Positions 1-11,849 of a stretch of DNA of 64,000 nucleotides are shown piece by piece. A program made the translations under genes and the position numbers. The notes beneath the pieces were generated by a model. It saw only the letters and a list, made by a program, of their open reading frames with translations. It was not told where the DNA came from and did no database searches. Origin of the DNA: Sinohyriopsis cumingii (Eukaryota; Mollusca; Bivalvia; Unionida; Unionidae); NCBI GenBank assembly GCA_028554795.2, contig JAPYKE020000270.1:575501-639500 (forward strand). The letters are read 5' to 3'. Numbering within the stretch: the stretch's first letter is position 1; every line of letters begins with the position of its first letter.

Positions 1-50
1 ATTATATAATGCTGTCAGTGAACGCGATTGGCCAAAGATATTTACATGAC

Positions 51-79
51 ACTTTTATTATTATTATTATTATATATTA

Positions 80-134
<55 letters not shown>

Positions 135-136
135 CA

Positions 137-173
<37 letters not shown>

Positions 174-181
174 CATCATCA

Positions 182-246
<65 letters not shown>
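51..246. repeat. (ATT)n microsatellite
   Basis: Nearly pure TTA/ATT trinucleotide tract with a few C and G interruptions. Long open frames of Ile or Tyr here are repeat artefacts. The tract abuts the dispersed repeat that follows; another copy of that repeat at 13.3 kb carries the complementary (AAT)n at the same end, so the microsatellite appears to be part of that repeat family. Confidence 0.97.
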
Positions 247-248
<2 letters not shown>

Positions 249-1255
249 GTGCAGCTATTATATGATATGCTCTAATCCAGAAATATATAACACTTTGGGT
301 TGCAAATCCGTCAGTTATCAGTGTGTGATATCAGGTTAGCCAGCATGCGTGATGAAAGAGATGGTAGAGTCAATAAAGATAGAAAGATAGAGGGGGAGAG
401 AGAGAGGGGAGGAGCACACACAAAGTTGTTGTTTCTTCTATTTGAGACATCCAGCCAGTTTAAAGAAAAAATAGTTCAGATCTTTGAATATGTTTGTGTG
501 AGAGGAGCTTGCGAGTGTTTGTCTATGAAAACAGTCAGAGTTAGACTTTTAGTCTAAATTCAAAAAATATTCCGCTCACAAAGCGACTTTTAATGAGATA
601 TTATTTGAAGATCAAGATCGAAAAAGCAATGTTTGTAAGGGGTAATTTTTGTCCAGACTCGAAAGAAAAATATTAAAACAGGCAGAACAAGCTGCTCGTA
701 CTCAGCTTTATAACGCTTATGGGTGTGAGACATTCTTTCAATGTCATCTGAAGAAATCCTTTACAAAAACACCCCGATAGCTGTATGAACGACTATAGAC
801 ATGTTATATCTCCGTAATAATTTGTTCCATCATTCAGAAATAAATTTAGATGTAGTCCTTGTGGACGTCTTTCCTCTTTCAACCATATTCATTTAAACAT
901 TGTATTTTTTATCAGGCCGCGTTTCTCCTGCTTTATAGAACCAACTTCGTCCTGGTATGAAATCAAATATTTCCTATGAAGCTATTAAGCAATATGCGGC
1001 TTATTGCTGAGAATGAAATACAATTTTGTTATATATTCTAGCTCGGATATATAGACTTGGCCAGAAGAAGGATTTGAGAAAGACGGTTGTGAAATGTTCC
1101 ACTGACAACACTTTACATGGCCATGTTCCTGCTCACAGCTAGCTTATAAACGTAGAGCAAGCTCCTATCGTGTTTAGGCAGTCTATATTACTTGAGCCAA
1201 ATCCAGTCATAGACACTTGATAATAGCATAGTGTTTTTCCTACGTTAAATCCGTT
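247..1255 (-). repeat. Dispersed repeat family, copy A
   Basis: Read on the minus strand, this segment matches about 11.85-13.35 kb in order. Shared blocks include the stretch around 640-700 (a cagactcgaaagaaaaatatt-type block, also at 12.92 and 16.22 kb), the block at 740-790 with an ACCCCGATAG core, the block at 790-830 with a GACATGTTATAT core, and the block at 1060-1110 (TTGTGAAATGTTCCACTGACA). It lacks about 90 bp that copies B and C carry next to the 740 region. No coding potential is recognised. The GA-rich segment at 360-410 is internal. It is a non-coding repeat of unknown class. Confidence 0.7.
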
Positions 1256-1272
1256 TCAGTCAACAACAGCAA

Positions 1273-1328
1273 CGATAATAATGATGATAATAATAATAAT
1301 AATAATAATTCTAATAATAATAATAATG

Positions 1329-1361
<33 letters not shown>

Positions 1362-1392
1362 GAAATAATAATAAAGTACAATAATAATAATG
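1273..1392. repeat. (AAT)n microsatellite
   Basis: Imperfect ATA/AAT tract closing the left repeat cluster. About 200 bp of unremarkable AT-rich sequence separates it from the LINE that follows. Confidence 0.95.
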
Positions 1393-1673
1393 TTAATATT
1401 AAAGAAAGATATATCGCCATCAATGAATAGTATAAATAATAAACTTTAACTTTACAAATTTATAATTTCTTAGGTGATACAGTTATAAATTAGAAGGTGC
1501 ATATGCATGTATTTGCCAGTAGTAAAAGAAGTTAACAGTATTTACGTTCCACTATAGTTCAGAGTTAAGAGAAATATACCTTTTAAGAAAAAGACAATCC
1601 AGTTAATTATTAGAGCGATAGATTAGAGAAAACAATAGCCAATGTGGATATTGTGTGTTGGCATCCATTAGTC

Positions 1674-2516
1674 TCAAGAGATGATGGAACTGCGCCCATG
1701 AGAGATGTCCTGGTTGGTGGTTGTGCAGCGACTGTTGTGGCTATGTAGTGCAATGCGGGAGTGGCAGTCCCTGTTGCACTTGCTGCACTTGAAGGTTGCG
1801 TCTGGTGTTGGTTGGAACTGCTTCTTCCTCTGCGATCGTCTTTCGTCAGCAAGCAAGCGTAGCTTGTCCTCTCCGGCTTTCAGACCAGTGATCAAAGCAT
1901 GTCGCCAGCTTGATCTGTCTAAAGCGAGCTCTTCCCATGTGTTGACATCGATATCAAGGGCTTTCATGCCGTGCTTGCAGACATCCTTGAAGCGGAGATG
2001 TGGTCGTCCAATCGACCTTTTCCCAGAAGCGAGCTGAGAATAAAGAATGTCTTTGGGGATCCGTCCGTCATCCATCCGACGTACATGGCCCAGCCATCTG
2101 ATGCGACGTTGGCGGTGGTGTGTGATCATGCTGGGAATCTTGGCACGCTCAAGCACCTCGTTGTTTGTTACTCGATCGCTCCAGGTGATCCCCAGTACGC
2201 GTCGGATGCATCGCATGTGAAAGTCGCTCTGTCTTTTCTCTTATGAGTCCAGGTTTCACTGGTGCACATATGAGAGTGCTTAGCACGCAGGCACGGTACA
2301 CGGTGATCTTAGTGTTCAGGGTCAGAAAGCTGTTGTTCCACACTCTCTGCGACAACCCAGAGAGAGTTTTGATACCATTCCGATCCGCTTGTTGAGCTCA
2401 GCATCAAGCGAGAGGTTGTTGGTGATGGTAGAGACGAGGTACATGATCTGACTCACCATCTCAAGTTCGTAGTTGTTGATGATGATGCTTGGTGGGTCCG
2501 AGTCCTGAACCATCAC
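1674..2516 (-). pseudogene. LINE C-terminal thumb/connection with C2H2-like finger
   Basis: The segment contains the post-RT block typical of this LINE group (an RRIRWLGHVRRMDDGRIPK motif near 2110-2055, followed by a KRSIGRPHLRFKD block). It ends with a finger of pattern C-x2-C-x12-H-x4-C near 1797-1726. The last 180 codons (2216-1674) are uninterrupted, and frameshifts separate them from the RT proper (near 2240-2330). A terminal nucleic-acid-binding finger is a recurring feature of this LINE type. Confidence 0.85.
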
Positions 2517-2539
2517 GCTTGTTTTCTTTAGGCTTATGG

Positions 2540-3980
2540 TTAGTCCAAACTCATTGCATGCTCAGCTTCTGTGTGGGTGGTTAGAGCAGCATCGTCTGCG
2601 AAGAGCATGTCCCTGATGGTTACTTCACGCACTTTGCTCTTTGCTTTCAGTTGTGCCAGGTTGAACAGTATGCTGTCTGATCGCGTGTGCAGGTAAATCC
2701 CTTCAGTGGACGTCCCAAAGGCGTGCTTAAGCAGGACTGCGAAGAAGATGCCGAAGAGCGTGGGGGCAAGGACGCAGCCCTGTTTAATTTCACTGCGGAT
2801 GTCAAGAGGGTCGGATGTTGAGCCATCGTGCTGCACTGTACCTTTCGTGTCCTCGTGGAAGGACTGGATCACGCTTAGCAGCTTCGGAGGGCAACCAATT
2901 TTCGCCAGGATTGTGAAGAGTCCGTCTCTGCTGACCAGATCGAATGCCTTGGTGAGGTCTATAAAGGCCAGGAAGAGGGGTCTGTGTTGTTCTCTGCATT
3001 TTTCCTGCAGTTGCCTAACAGAGAAGATCATGTCGATTGTTGACATCTCTGCCCCGAACCAGCACTGCGACTCTGGGTAAATTATGTAAGCAAGCGTCTG
3101 CAGTCTGTTCAGGATGACACGTGCGAAAACTTTATTCACGATGCTGAGATGTATTATGCCCCTGTAGTTGTTGCAGTCGCTTCTGTCGCCGTTGTTCTTA
3201 AACATGGTTATGATGTTAGCGTCTCTCATGTCCTGAGGCACTTCACCCTCGTCCCAGCAATGGCAGAGGAGGTCGTGCAGTGTGTGAGCAACACGCTACA
3301 TCCGTACTTGATGAGTTCTGCTGTGATCCCTAGGCCTTTACCTGGGGACAGTTTCTCTAAGGCCTTCTTCAGTTCGTCTACAGTAGGTTTCCCGTCCAGT
3401 TCGGCCATGAGAGGGAGGGTTTCAATGACGTTGAGGGCATTATTGGTCACATGGTTCTCTTTGCAGTACAGTTCGGAGTAGTATTCCACCCAACGCTCCA
3501 TCTGTTTGCCCTTGTTGTGGATGGTATCGCCTGTGGCAGACTTCAGTGGTGATTTCAGGTTCGTCGTGTGACCCATTGCTTTCTTTTATGCCATCGTATA
3601 TGCCTCTGATGTTTCCAATATCTGCTGTTGACTGAATGCTCTGACAGAGGTGAAGCCAGTATTCATTGGCACACTCCCGTGCTAATCTCTGCACCTTGCT
3701 TCTGGTATACCTGTATGCCTGTAGTGTCTTCTGGCATAGGGATCGCTTGTATTGCAGCTGAGCACTGCGACGCTTTTTCATGGCTGGCATGAGTGCGGCA
3801 GAGTTAGCTTCAAACGAGTCATTGTTCTTTGATTGCTTCTTACCAAAGATCCGTGTGGCTGTGCTGTACACAGTCTCTCTGATGTGATCCCATCTTTCTT
3901 TGGCACTGCCGTTGGGGGGTTCTGAATCAAACGTCTTGGAAAGAGCATAGGTGAATTCCTCAGCCTAGTCTGGATAAGAT
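2540..3980 (-). pseudogene. LINE reverse transcriptase (interrupted)
   Basis: The minus strand encodes a basic linker (3871-3440) followed by RT fingers and palm. A KLSPGKGLGI-type block lies near 3340, then NYRGIIHLSIVNKVFARVI (about 3170-3110), FIDLTKAFDLVSR (about 2975-2935), QGCVLAPTLFGIFFAVLL (about 2790-2735), and the catalytic LFADDAA at 2586-2606 with both Asp residues. One long frame of 233 codons (3241-2540) remains open. Frameshifts near 3240 and 3570 separate it from the upstream part. By family knowledge this is the polymerase for target-primed reverse transcription. Confidence 0.9.
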
Positions 3981-4039
3981 GTTTGGCTCACATCAATGTG
4001 TGGTTTACCCTCTTGCCTAGAGGGATGGATCTTCTTCGG

Positions 4040-4773
4040 CTGAAGCTTCAATTTGCAGCACACCAGTGAGTGGTCGGTGTCGCAGTCAGCACTTTTGAAG
4101 GTACGGGTAAGAAGCACACCCTTCATTTCTGACCGTCTTGTAATGAGTCTAGCTGGTGCCAGTGTTTAGACCGGAGATGCCCCCAAGACACTTTGTGCTG
4201 TGGTTTTGTCTGAAAGAATGAATTGGTGATGCTGAGGTCGTGGTACGAGCACGTCTCTAGAAGGCGCTGCCCATTCTCATTCATCTTCTCAATGCTAAAC
4301 GTGCCAAGACAGGAGGGCCAAGAGTCATGATCGGCACCCACCCTAAAATTTAAGTCGCCCAGCTAAATCAAGTTCTTTCCCTTTGGAATTTTGTCGATGA
4401 GCGAGTTTAACTCATCCTTGGTATCTGTGGAGGATCTTAGTGTGGGAGCGTAAACGCTGATCAGATAGACAGGCCCGTTTGTGGTGTGGAGGCGGAGGGA
4501 TAACAGTCTCCCATTCCCTTGTTGGCAGGGTTCTATCTTCCCCAGCAAAGTGTTCCTGACAGCGAATCCAACACCAAACTCTCTGGCTTAATCGACGCTC
4601 TTTCCTTGCGAGAAGAATATGTAGTTATTTTCTCTGAGGGACCCGGAATCTGGCAGTCGTGTCTCCTGTAGTGAGGCGATGTCGACCTGGAGCCTTGCAA
4701 GTTCGTCGTTGATCACTGAAGTCGTTAGAACATCACTGATTATCTGTAGATCATATGAAAGCCCAGTCAGCAT
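4040..4773 (-). pseudogene. LINE APE-type endonuclease domain (interrupted)
   Basis: The translated minus strand carries the expected series for an apurinic/apyrimidinic-type LINE endonuclease. In order these are a SLQETR block with the catalytic Glu (about 4655-4680), a VYAPT block (about 4445-4465), an LGDLNFRVG block (about 4330-4360) with the Asp and Asn of the active site, and a DTDHSLV block near 4070. This domain nicks target DNA to prime reverse transcription. At least three in-frame stops break it (near 4588, 4360 and 4123), so this copy is inactive. Joined frames continue directly into the region before RT. Confidence 0.85.
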
Positions 4774-4889
4774 GGTCCGGACATTCCAGGTACCTAGCTT
4801 GAGGATTAAAGTTTTTTTTCTTTTTTCTTTTTCTTTTTTTTATTTCTTGGTGCAGTAGTTGCAATCAGCTTGTCAGGTACTCGCGTAAC

Positions 4890-5600
4890 TTAAGCCTTAC
4901 GCACCCAGCAAGGCAGGCGAACTGTGGCGGGACGGCACTTTATTGGCTGGGGGCTGCCCAGTTTGAGGCTGGCGGTAGCCGTCCAGTGAAACATGTTGGT
5001 CTCTCCCACCGTCAGAAGCAACCCCTGGTGTCTGGCTCTACGCCAATCGACCGATGACTTATAACCGATAAACTGGTGCTTCCCGTGTTGTGTCGACGCT
5101 GTGGAGCGAAGCTGGAGTGTCCTCTCCAGGGCGCAAGCCTGGGCAGGGTGATACGGAGAATCAACTGTCGCCCATTCAGCTGATCCTCCCTCTCCACGCA
5201 GCTGATGGATCCAAGGGAAAGGACAAGCCGATACGTCATGGCACCAGCTGCATCGCAGGAATTGCCGAGATGACACTGAAATCAATGCCAAGTCGCCTTA
5301 GGGACTCCTTCTCCGGATTTTCTGTTGGGGTTTACTCCCTTAGCCTTTCCCATGAGAGGGTATAGTCGCAAGGCAGCGAAGGTTTGAAATCAGAGTTTAC
5401 CTTCTCCTAGATGGGCGACCACCCAAGGTTAACGAGCCCCATTTGCGTGAAGCATCTGGTTTAGAGGCGCCAGAAACTCGCCTGTCATCCTTTCTCCAGT
5501 CAGTTTAAACAGGTTCCACCACTCTTGAAGGCCTGTAGCTGGATTTGGTTGTCAGAGGCTCTATCAGACGCAAGCCATTGTGAGATTTCACGGCGATGAC
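4890..5600 (-). other. LINE 5' region, possible small ORF1
   Basis: GC-rich 5' portion of the LINE. A 133-codon minus-strand frame (5291-4890) ends with a Pro-Ala-Thr-Val-Arg-Leu-Pro run and a WVRKA terminus. A pyrimidine tract (about 4811-4845) separates it from the endonuclease frame. I do not recognise an ORF1 domain such as an RRM, coiled coil or CCHC knuckle, so it may be an untranslated leader rather than protein. Confidence 0.4.
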
Positions 5601-5621
5601 AACCCTTGGAACCCAATATCG

Positions 5622-6765
5622 ATATAGAGTGTTGAAATAAATATCTTAAACATGGCATGTTCTACAGTGACATTTTACATTAACAATATATACGATTGCC
5701 CATTTATTAAATTGGTGTAAATGGAAAGACCAGAAGAAACTACACACAAAGAAATATATTTGAGCAGAGTAAGACACAAAACAGTAATATTTCTTCATCA
5801 CATTTGCTCTGTCTGAGGATAATAACAAACTGTCAGCAACATTTTGATATCGAGGTGTGGATGTTATCGACTTGATTTATTGTTACAGATATTTACATGA
5901 AAATATATCGATATATGTTGATGTGCGTAGAAATTCGCTTTAGTTTATTTTGATAGCAAGTATATGAAAATGTCATACAATCGATAGATTCATAAAAATA
6001 TCATTAGGTAAGTTAAACTAGGTATTCTGTATATGATTGAAATTAGCAGTCTCAAGACTGTTTATGATGCCATGAATGATGGACACAAATAGGTTTATCT
6101 CATTAAGGTTAATAATCTATAATACACGATATAACTTTATAATATTATATGACTGTGTTCTGATCTCTGTTTTCATAAATGCACGTAATAATGTTTGTGG
6201 TTCTGTGATTTAACGAATTGTATAGACATATTGCAAATTCAAAAGAAGGTCGTCACTACAAAGGAATTTTAAATAAATTAGAAATGACGAATATTCTTCG
6301 GACAATCTTTACTGTAATCCTATCTTGAAGTTATCAGAAAAAATTATACATGACCAACATTTCAGTTCACTTTCCTCTATACCTTCACCTCCGAATGTTA
6401 TCGGTTTACACGTATAGTACTTTTCAAATGATTTCAAAATTTCACACGCAATACTTGTATAACAAACCTTGGTCAAGAAATAAGTTTACAGGCACTGCTA
6501 AGTGGTCTTAACTCATCTTGAAAAATTACACGTTTATTTTTTACCAAACAACGATATCTTACTTTCTTTACAATCAGTATCGATGGATTGTACGAAATGA
6601 CTCTAAATGAATGTAAATTACCTATATTAAATTACACGTTTTTTTAAATAATTTAGATTTTATGAAATTTCATACCTAGTACACAAATAAAGCCTGATGT
6701 ATAATCACCTTTCTTAACAGTTTAATCAGTATTAAACACACCCTAAATCTTTAAATCTGTTTGCA
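5622..6765. repeat. Large inverted repeat, left arm
   Basis: This matches the reverse complement of about 14565-16068. Paired blocks include 5641-5660 with 16030-16050, 5850-5870 with 15805-15820, 6100-6135 with 15540-15575, 6460-6485 with 14880-14910, and 6660-6680 with 14655-14670. Indels and substitutions are frequent. No protein-coding signal was found in either arm. Confidence 0.8.
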
Positions 6766-7005
6766 GAAAACCATGTGATATCATGACTTTAGTGCCTTTG
6801 TTCTAGTCCCATTTATTCCTTCTTAGTACGAATTATTTTGCTGTTGTATTTTGATTTCTGACTTTATCTAAGGACGGACTTTTTCAAGTTCTATTATTTG
6901 CAACATTATGTCATTAAGTCATTACCATGTCAATGTATGATCAGTGCATTATGTTTTCATTCAATGAACTACCTCTTATTTTCAATATTTGTATATATTA
7001 TTTGA

Positions 7006-7056
<51 letters not shown>

Positions 7057-7776
7057 GAATGTTTTGCTTCAGTTTGATATTTCTTTTGGTGATCTTTTTA
7101 TTTGACTTTGTGCTTTTTCCCGTCCGTAAAGTTTTATTGTCATAATTCATTGTTTATATTTTAATGGTGTCTTGTCTTTCGTTTCTGTTTACTTTTCTCT
7201 AGTTAAAATTGTTTCGTGGATTTCTTGTGAATTGTCGAATTTTGAATTGTGAAAGGAAGGTGCTGGTACATGTTTACTTCCTGCTATGCATTTGTCCTTA
7301 CCGAGTTTTCATTTCACTCGTCTTGTATTCGTTTTCTTAGCTTTCTGTAATGTGGTATTAATTCTGCTTCTACGTCTGTGTAATGAGGACTGTGGTAATC
7401 TAATATGTAGCAATATTCTATCTCCTCCTTCCCTCTTTTTGTTTTGTTTATTTTGGTGTTTTCGTGCACTGTGGCAGTCCATTTAAGTACTTGTTTCTTT
7501 TGTTTGATTTGATTTTGTATTCAAATCTACGATATTGATATAGTGTAGTAATGAAACATTGCCAATAGTCCAACAAACACTGGAGGTAATTACATCGGTT
7601 TCGTAAAAATATTTTATGAAATGTATTAGACAAACGTTCTGGATCATAACTTTGTGTTTGTTTTGAAGAATACAGGTGTCATAGTTTCAGTGCAATGTGG
7701 TCTTTATAAGCCAGGTCAGACCAATTTGATCCACACGATGATTAAACTCCGTTCAGGATCCCGATATAAAATTGCT

Positions 7777-7816
<40 letters not shown>

Positions 7817-8288
7817 TTGAGATTGCTGTTCAGAATATAATCGTTCTCATCAAAGTCGTTTGGGGTAACACCTCCCTGTAGTAGTTTCGCAAGCATGATA
7901 TAAATAGTGTTCTAATTGTTAATTCTGAATAAATAAAATATATGTTTCCGCAAAGTTGCCACAATTTATTATATATACCATTTTCATATAACATGAAATA
8001 AACACGTCGGAAGTAATTGCCATTTATCATAATGCATTAACCATTTACATAGATCAGGACCAATGGGTATAAATCCTTACAACTGTAAAAGTTGCATCAG
8101 ATTCCATTGTTCTTTAAGAAATTATTGCCTCAATATTTCACTGCTACTAGAAGGTTGCTGGGAACATTTGATACACGCGAATACATTTTTTCTTGCATAG
8201 TCATCTTCAGGTTCTAAATATTTTAGATGCCATCGAAGACGATGTATAAGTTTGTTAGTAGAGCAACTTCCGTCACACCTAGCATCCC

Positions 8289-8333
<45 letters not shown>

Positions 8334-8935
8334 ACATACACGTGCACACATACGAACATATAAAAACATCAGTACGAAAAGCATATTTGGAGCTACAAAT
8401 AATATATTATGAATATTAATGTTAAGACCATTCAGGGAAACTGCACTAGGTCATCTCGAGTTGAACTTTGCGAGACTAACACTGTGTATGGATTCAAATT
8501 TATGACGGCATAAGATACCTTCGTATTGTAGTAGTCAGTTCTTGCGAATCCAAGCGCACATGGCCACGGCATCCTCTGGCACCTGTCAGAATATAGTCGG
8601 TATACAACTTAAGCTCAGACTCGTACTTTACTTGCCATTAAAGATTGATATAATTACAGAATATTACTGGCACTTAGGCCTAGTTTGATCTTTTCCGTTA
8701 AAGATCCGGTGAATAAATCGTTGTTCTAACAGTGTAATCAGGAACGTTAAAGATATATATGCGAGCTAGGAGTTTGGGTAGTGAGTTGTTCTTGTAATTA
8801 GTATTCCTCAAGTTGTCACATGCAACATCGATACTCCACATCGGATTATTGTTTGAGGTTATTCCAGCTTGTATATTTCTTATCCTGTCATTAATATTCC
8901 AAGTGTGAAATATTTCCTAACATATTAAGTTATTA

Positions 8936-8996
<61 letters not shown>

Positions 8997-10436
8997 GTTA
9001 TTATTATTATCATTATTACAAACATCCGTGAAAGTGTTTCTAACATACCATTTTGAATTGAATGAAATATATATTCAGAGATTGAAAATACAACCTACAA
9101 ATATTGTTTGCGCTTTTCAAGTTACAGTAATGGAAAGAATATTTAATTTTATTTGATGCTTCTGGATGTTGGTACTGCTATGCCTGTTGACAGATTGAAT
9201 ATTTGCATGGCCCATCACATACATAATTAAACGGGATGTAAGGTAGTGTCAGAGACTTTTTGTAATGTTGGTCTTCTTCCTATCATAATTAAATGCAATC
9301 TCTGTCTCTTATCTTTCTTTGCTTATAACTCTAGCCAACCTGCCAATAGTTCCTTATATTTACCTTTCCTTTTAATTTTAATATTAAAGGGAGTAAGATG
9401 TCATCAGACCCATTTCCAATATATGGAAACTGGTTAAAGGGGTCACCTTAAACGTATTGCATGTAAATTAGTGTTAAACACAGAAATAATAATTGAAATT
9501 ACTTTATGTTGCTTCATCTTTATGACCTACTTCATGCCAACACAGAACTAAACATTGAGAGAGAGAGAGAGAAACAAAGAGAAAGGTCATTGCTGAGAAA
9601 CAAACTTTGAATGAGATCATATTATTTGTTCTAGCTTAGAAACGATATATTTCAGTTGATAAAGGTGTATCCTGACAAAGTACTGCATCATTCACACGCC
9701 TTGCAGTCGTGTCACTCACCACGATGAGCCAAGCTAATAAACAGACATTAGATTATATAAATGCATGTAGCCACCCGTTTACCCAATCAGACCTAATCAT
9801 TTACAAAAACAGTGTTCCAGAACGTCTGAACTTACAGTGAATCCATTTAAGAACATCTAAATATATATGGCTGCCCGAAATCAGTTATGTCGCTCTCCAG
9901 AAAATGTTATGCCCATGCTATGAGCCAAATTTGAAAACAGACTTAGAAGGCAATATACCTCTGGTATGCACAGAATCATCTATGTACAACATCAGACGCA
10001 AGCTTTGTGTATGACTTTTTTCGCTTTCTTTCCACTTAAAACCAGAAAACACGTTGCGTATGTATGACACCTCCACCCCCACCCCCGACAACCAACATTC
10101 TCACTGCATAGAGCTAAACATATAAAAACATAAGCTGCTTGTGCTGATCTCCAACGACTTTATATCTGAGGAAACATACTTTAATGAGATTGTGTTAAAT
10201 ATTCTATTTCAGAACAGAATTATTTATAGTGATACTTTTGCTTACCGGCCAATAAAGAATGATGTTTACACATTTTAAGGCCATCTTCCCGCTCAGAAGA
10301 AAACGTATAAAACAGAGTCTATCCATGCATATAGCTAGCAATGCCCAACAGGATTCAATAGAAACATCCAAAATGGATTAAAACTGGTCATCCTTGTGTA
10401 ACGCACTGCTACGTTCTTAAGAAGGAAGCCCCAGCT
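6766..10436. other. AT-rich non-coding stretch with microsatellites
   Basis: No coding or RNA gene signal is recognised. Contents are an (ATT)n tract at 7006-7056, (GA)n at 7780-7814, (CT)n at 8290-8332, (ATT)n at 8935-9018, a short GA run near 9557-9574 and a poly-C-rich run at 10070-10087. Short open frames in the interval look like chance or microsatellite products. Confidence 0.75.
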
Positions 10437-10930
10437 ATGAGATTATTTCGATCTGCAACCTACACGCGATCAAACTACAATGCTAAACACATGAAGGATC
10501 TTTTTGAAACTGTAAATGTGTCTGGTTTTTTTAAAGTTTTTGAAGGAAGTTTACTTCTATTCAGAATTATGACGTGTGCAACCCTTTTCGTTTTGAATAC
10601 ATTTTTAGAAACTTTCGTACTGTTAACCACCCCTATTTATCATTTAATGACCTTTCTTCAATTTGTATAAAGCATTTATATCCCCCGTTGATCGCGGACC
10701 CTCGTACATTTTCACGACGTTTTCGTTGTGTAAATATTCGCCATTTTACATAAGAGTTGATCAGCCTGATTCTGTATTTTTGGCGTTTCCAACAAATCCG
10801 ACCCAACCTTTTGATAATAAGTCAGCTCTAATTTGTAAACAAAATTCAGATATATTCGTGGAAGACCAATATATGACCCATATTATAGTAGTAAGCTGCT
10901 TGAAACAAATATCTTACTATGGTTCCTTAT
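10437..10930 (+). pseudogene. I-clade LINE 3' fragment
   Basis: The translation from about 10455 carries an NAKHMKDLFETVNV block. It corresponds to the NVRDMKELFDTINV block at the C-terminus of the I-clade LINE at 43.5 kb. The downstream non-coding part also matches that element's 3' UTR, with a shared CCCCGTTGATC core at about 10683 and 43638. This is a 5'-truncated remnant of the same or a closely related LINE family; its 3' end is diffuse and the (AATC)n tail is not preserved. Confidence 0.7.
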
Positions 10931-11849
10931 AAACATAACTAAGTATAGTCAGGATACGCAATGGAATCATTAGGGTATTCATATAAGCATATACTCATGG
11001 ATACAGATACTGACAATTATGATTCGACTCCAGGCAATGACAAGCAAAAAAAAATGTATAAATTACCTAATACGCCAAAACAATAAAACGATACATCTGT
11101 AGAACGTTCTGCCAAACATTCTAAACGTGGATCAAATAAACCCATTATATGATGTTTTCAGAGAAAGAGAAATATAATGAGCCGACAATATAAATAAAGG
11201 AACTTTAAGGATATTCAAACGGTCATATAAGTGCCAATTATGCAAATGATTGTCACGCTCCTTTTTAAAAATTTGAACGAACCATACAATAAATACTTTG
11301 AAACCAGCAGTAAACGTCTGTCAATCTGTAGGACGTCCAGAAAGCCAAGAAGGCAAGAATGAGGCTAAAAACAAATAGGGTATCTTCAAAGAAGCTGAGA
11401 CGAGGAAATGAAAGAAGGAAGAAACCAAAATGTACAGACTACCATGAAAGCATCATTAATGCCAAGAAGCCATGCAGTGATTCCAGTTACAGCACAATTT
11501 GCGTTTTACTTATTGTTGTTGTACTTTTTGTCAGCATTATTCGTTTCCTTAGCTATTTTTTCAGTGGCTAATAAGCGTCTTGTTGACTTACGTAAATTAG
11601 CCACAATTGGCCACATGAATCGGATCGTTCGTCATTTTCGCAATACTTTGAGCCTTCAAGCAAAAGGGTAGTCATTTTAATCAACGAAAAGCTCCTTCAG
11701 AAGGTGGCTCTGAGCAGTGAGATTCAATTATCACATAAATGTATCGATTCTAAGACAGAAACGTTTTAACATTATTAAAAGTGTGTTCCTGGAAAAAACC
11801 ACATCAGCATGAGGAGATTGTTATGTTTTCTTTTTATGATTGCTTATGT
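10931..11849. other. AT-rich stretch, nothing recognised
   Basis: Two overlapping frames (11359-11571 and 11408-11671) reach 70-87 codons. They have no recognisable motif, no splice-supported context and no homologue elsewhere in the window. I do not call them genes. Confidence 0.5.

Larger units (their letters stand above)
1600..5621 (-). mobile_element. Endonuclease/RT LINE, nearly full length (RTE-like group)
   Basis: A GC-richer island of about 4 kb in AT-rich surroundings. On the minus strand it reads a GC-rich 5' region (5621-4780), an APE-type endonuclease (4773 to about 4040), reverse transcriptase (about 3600-2540) and a C-terminal region ending in a zinc finger (2240-1674). The 5' junction near 5621 is supported independently: the flanking AT-rich sequence is duplicated in inverted form at 14.57-16.07 kb, and that match stops exactly where the LINE starts. 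The 3' end near 1600 is set only by the loss of coding sequence; no clear tail or target-site duplication was seen. Clade assignment (RTE-like versus a related group) is uncertain. Confidence 0.85.

Noticed and set aside
9-339. Long Ile and Tyr open frames at the start of the window
   Set aside because: They are translations of the (ATT)n microsatellite, not proteins.
1705-2246. Plus-strand frames of 91-110 codons
   Set aside because: Antisense to the LINE C-terminal coding region.
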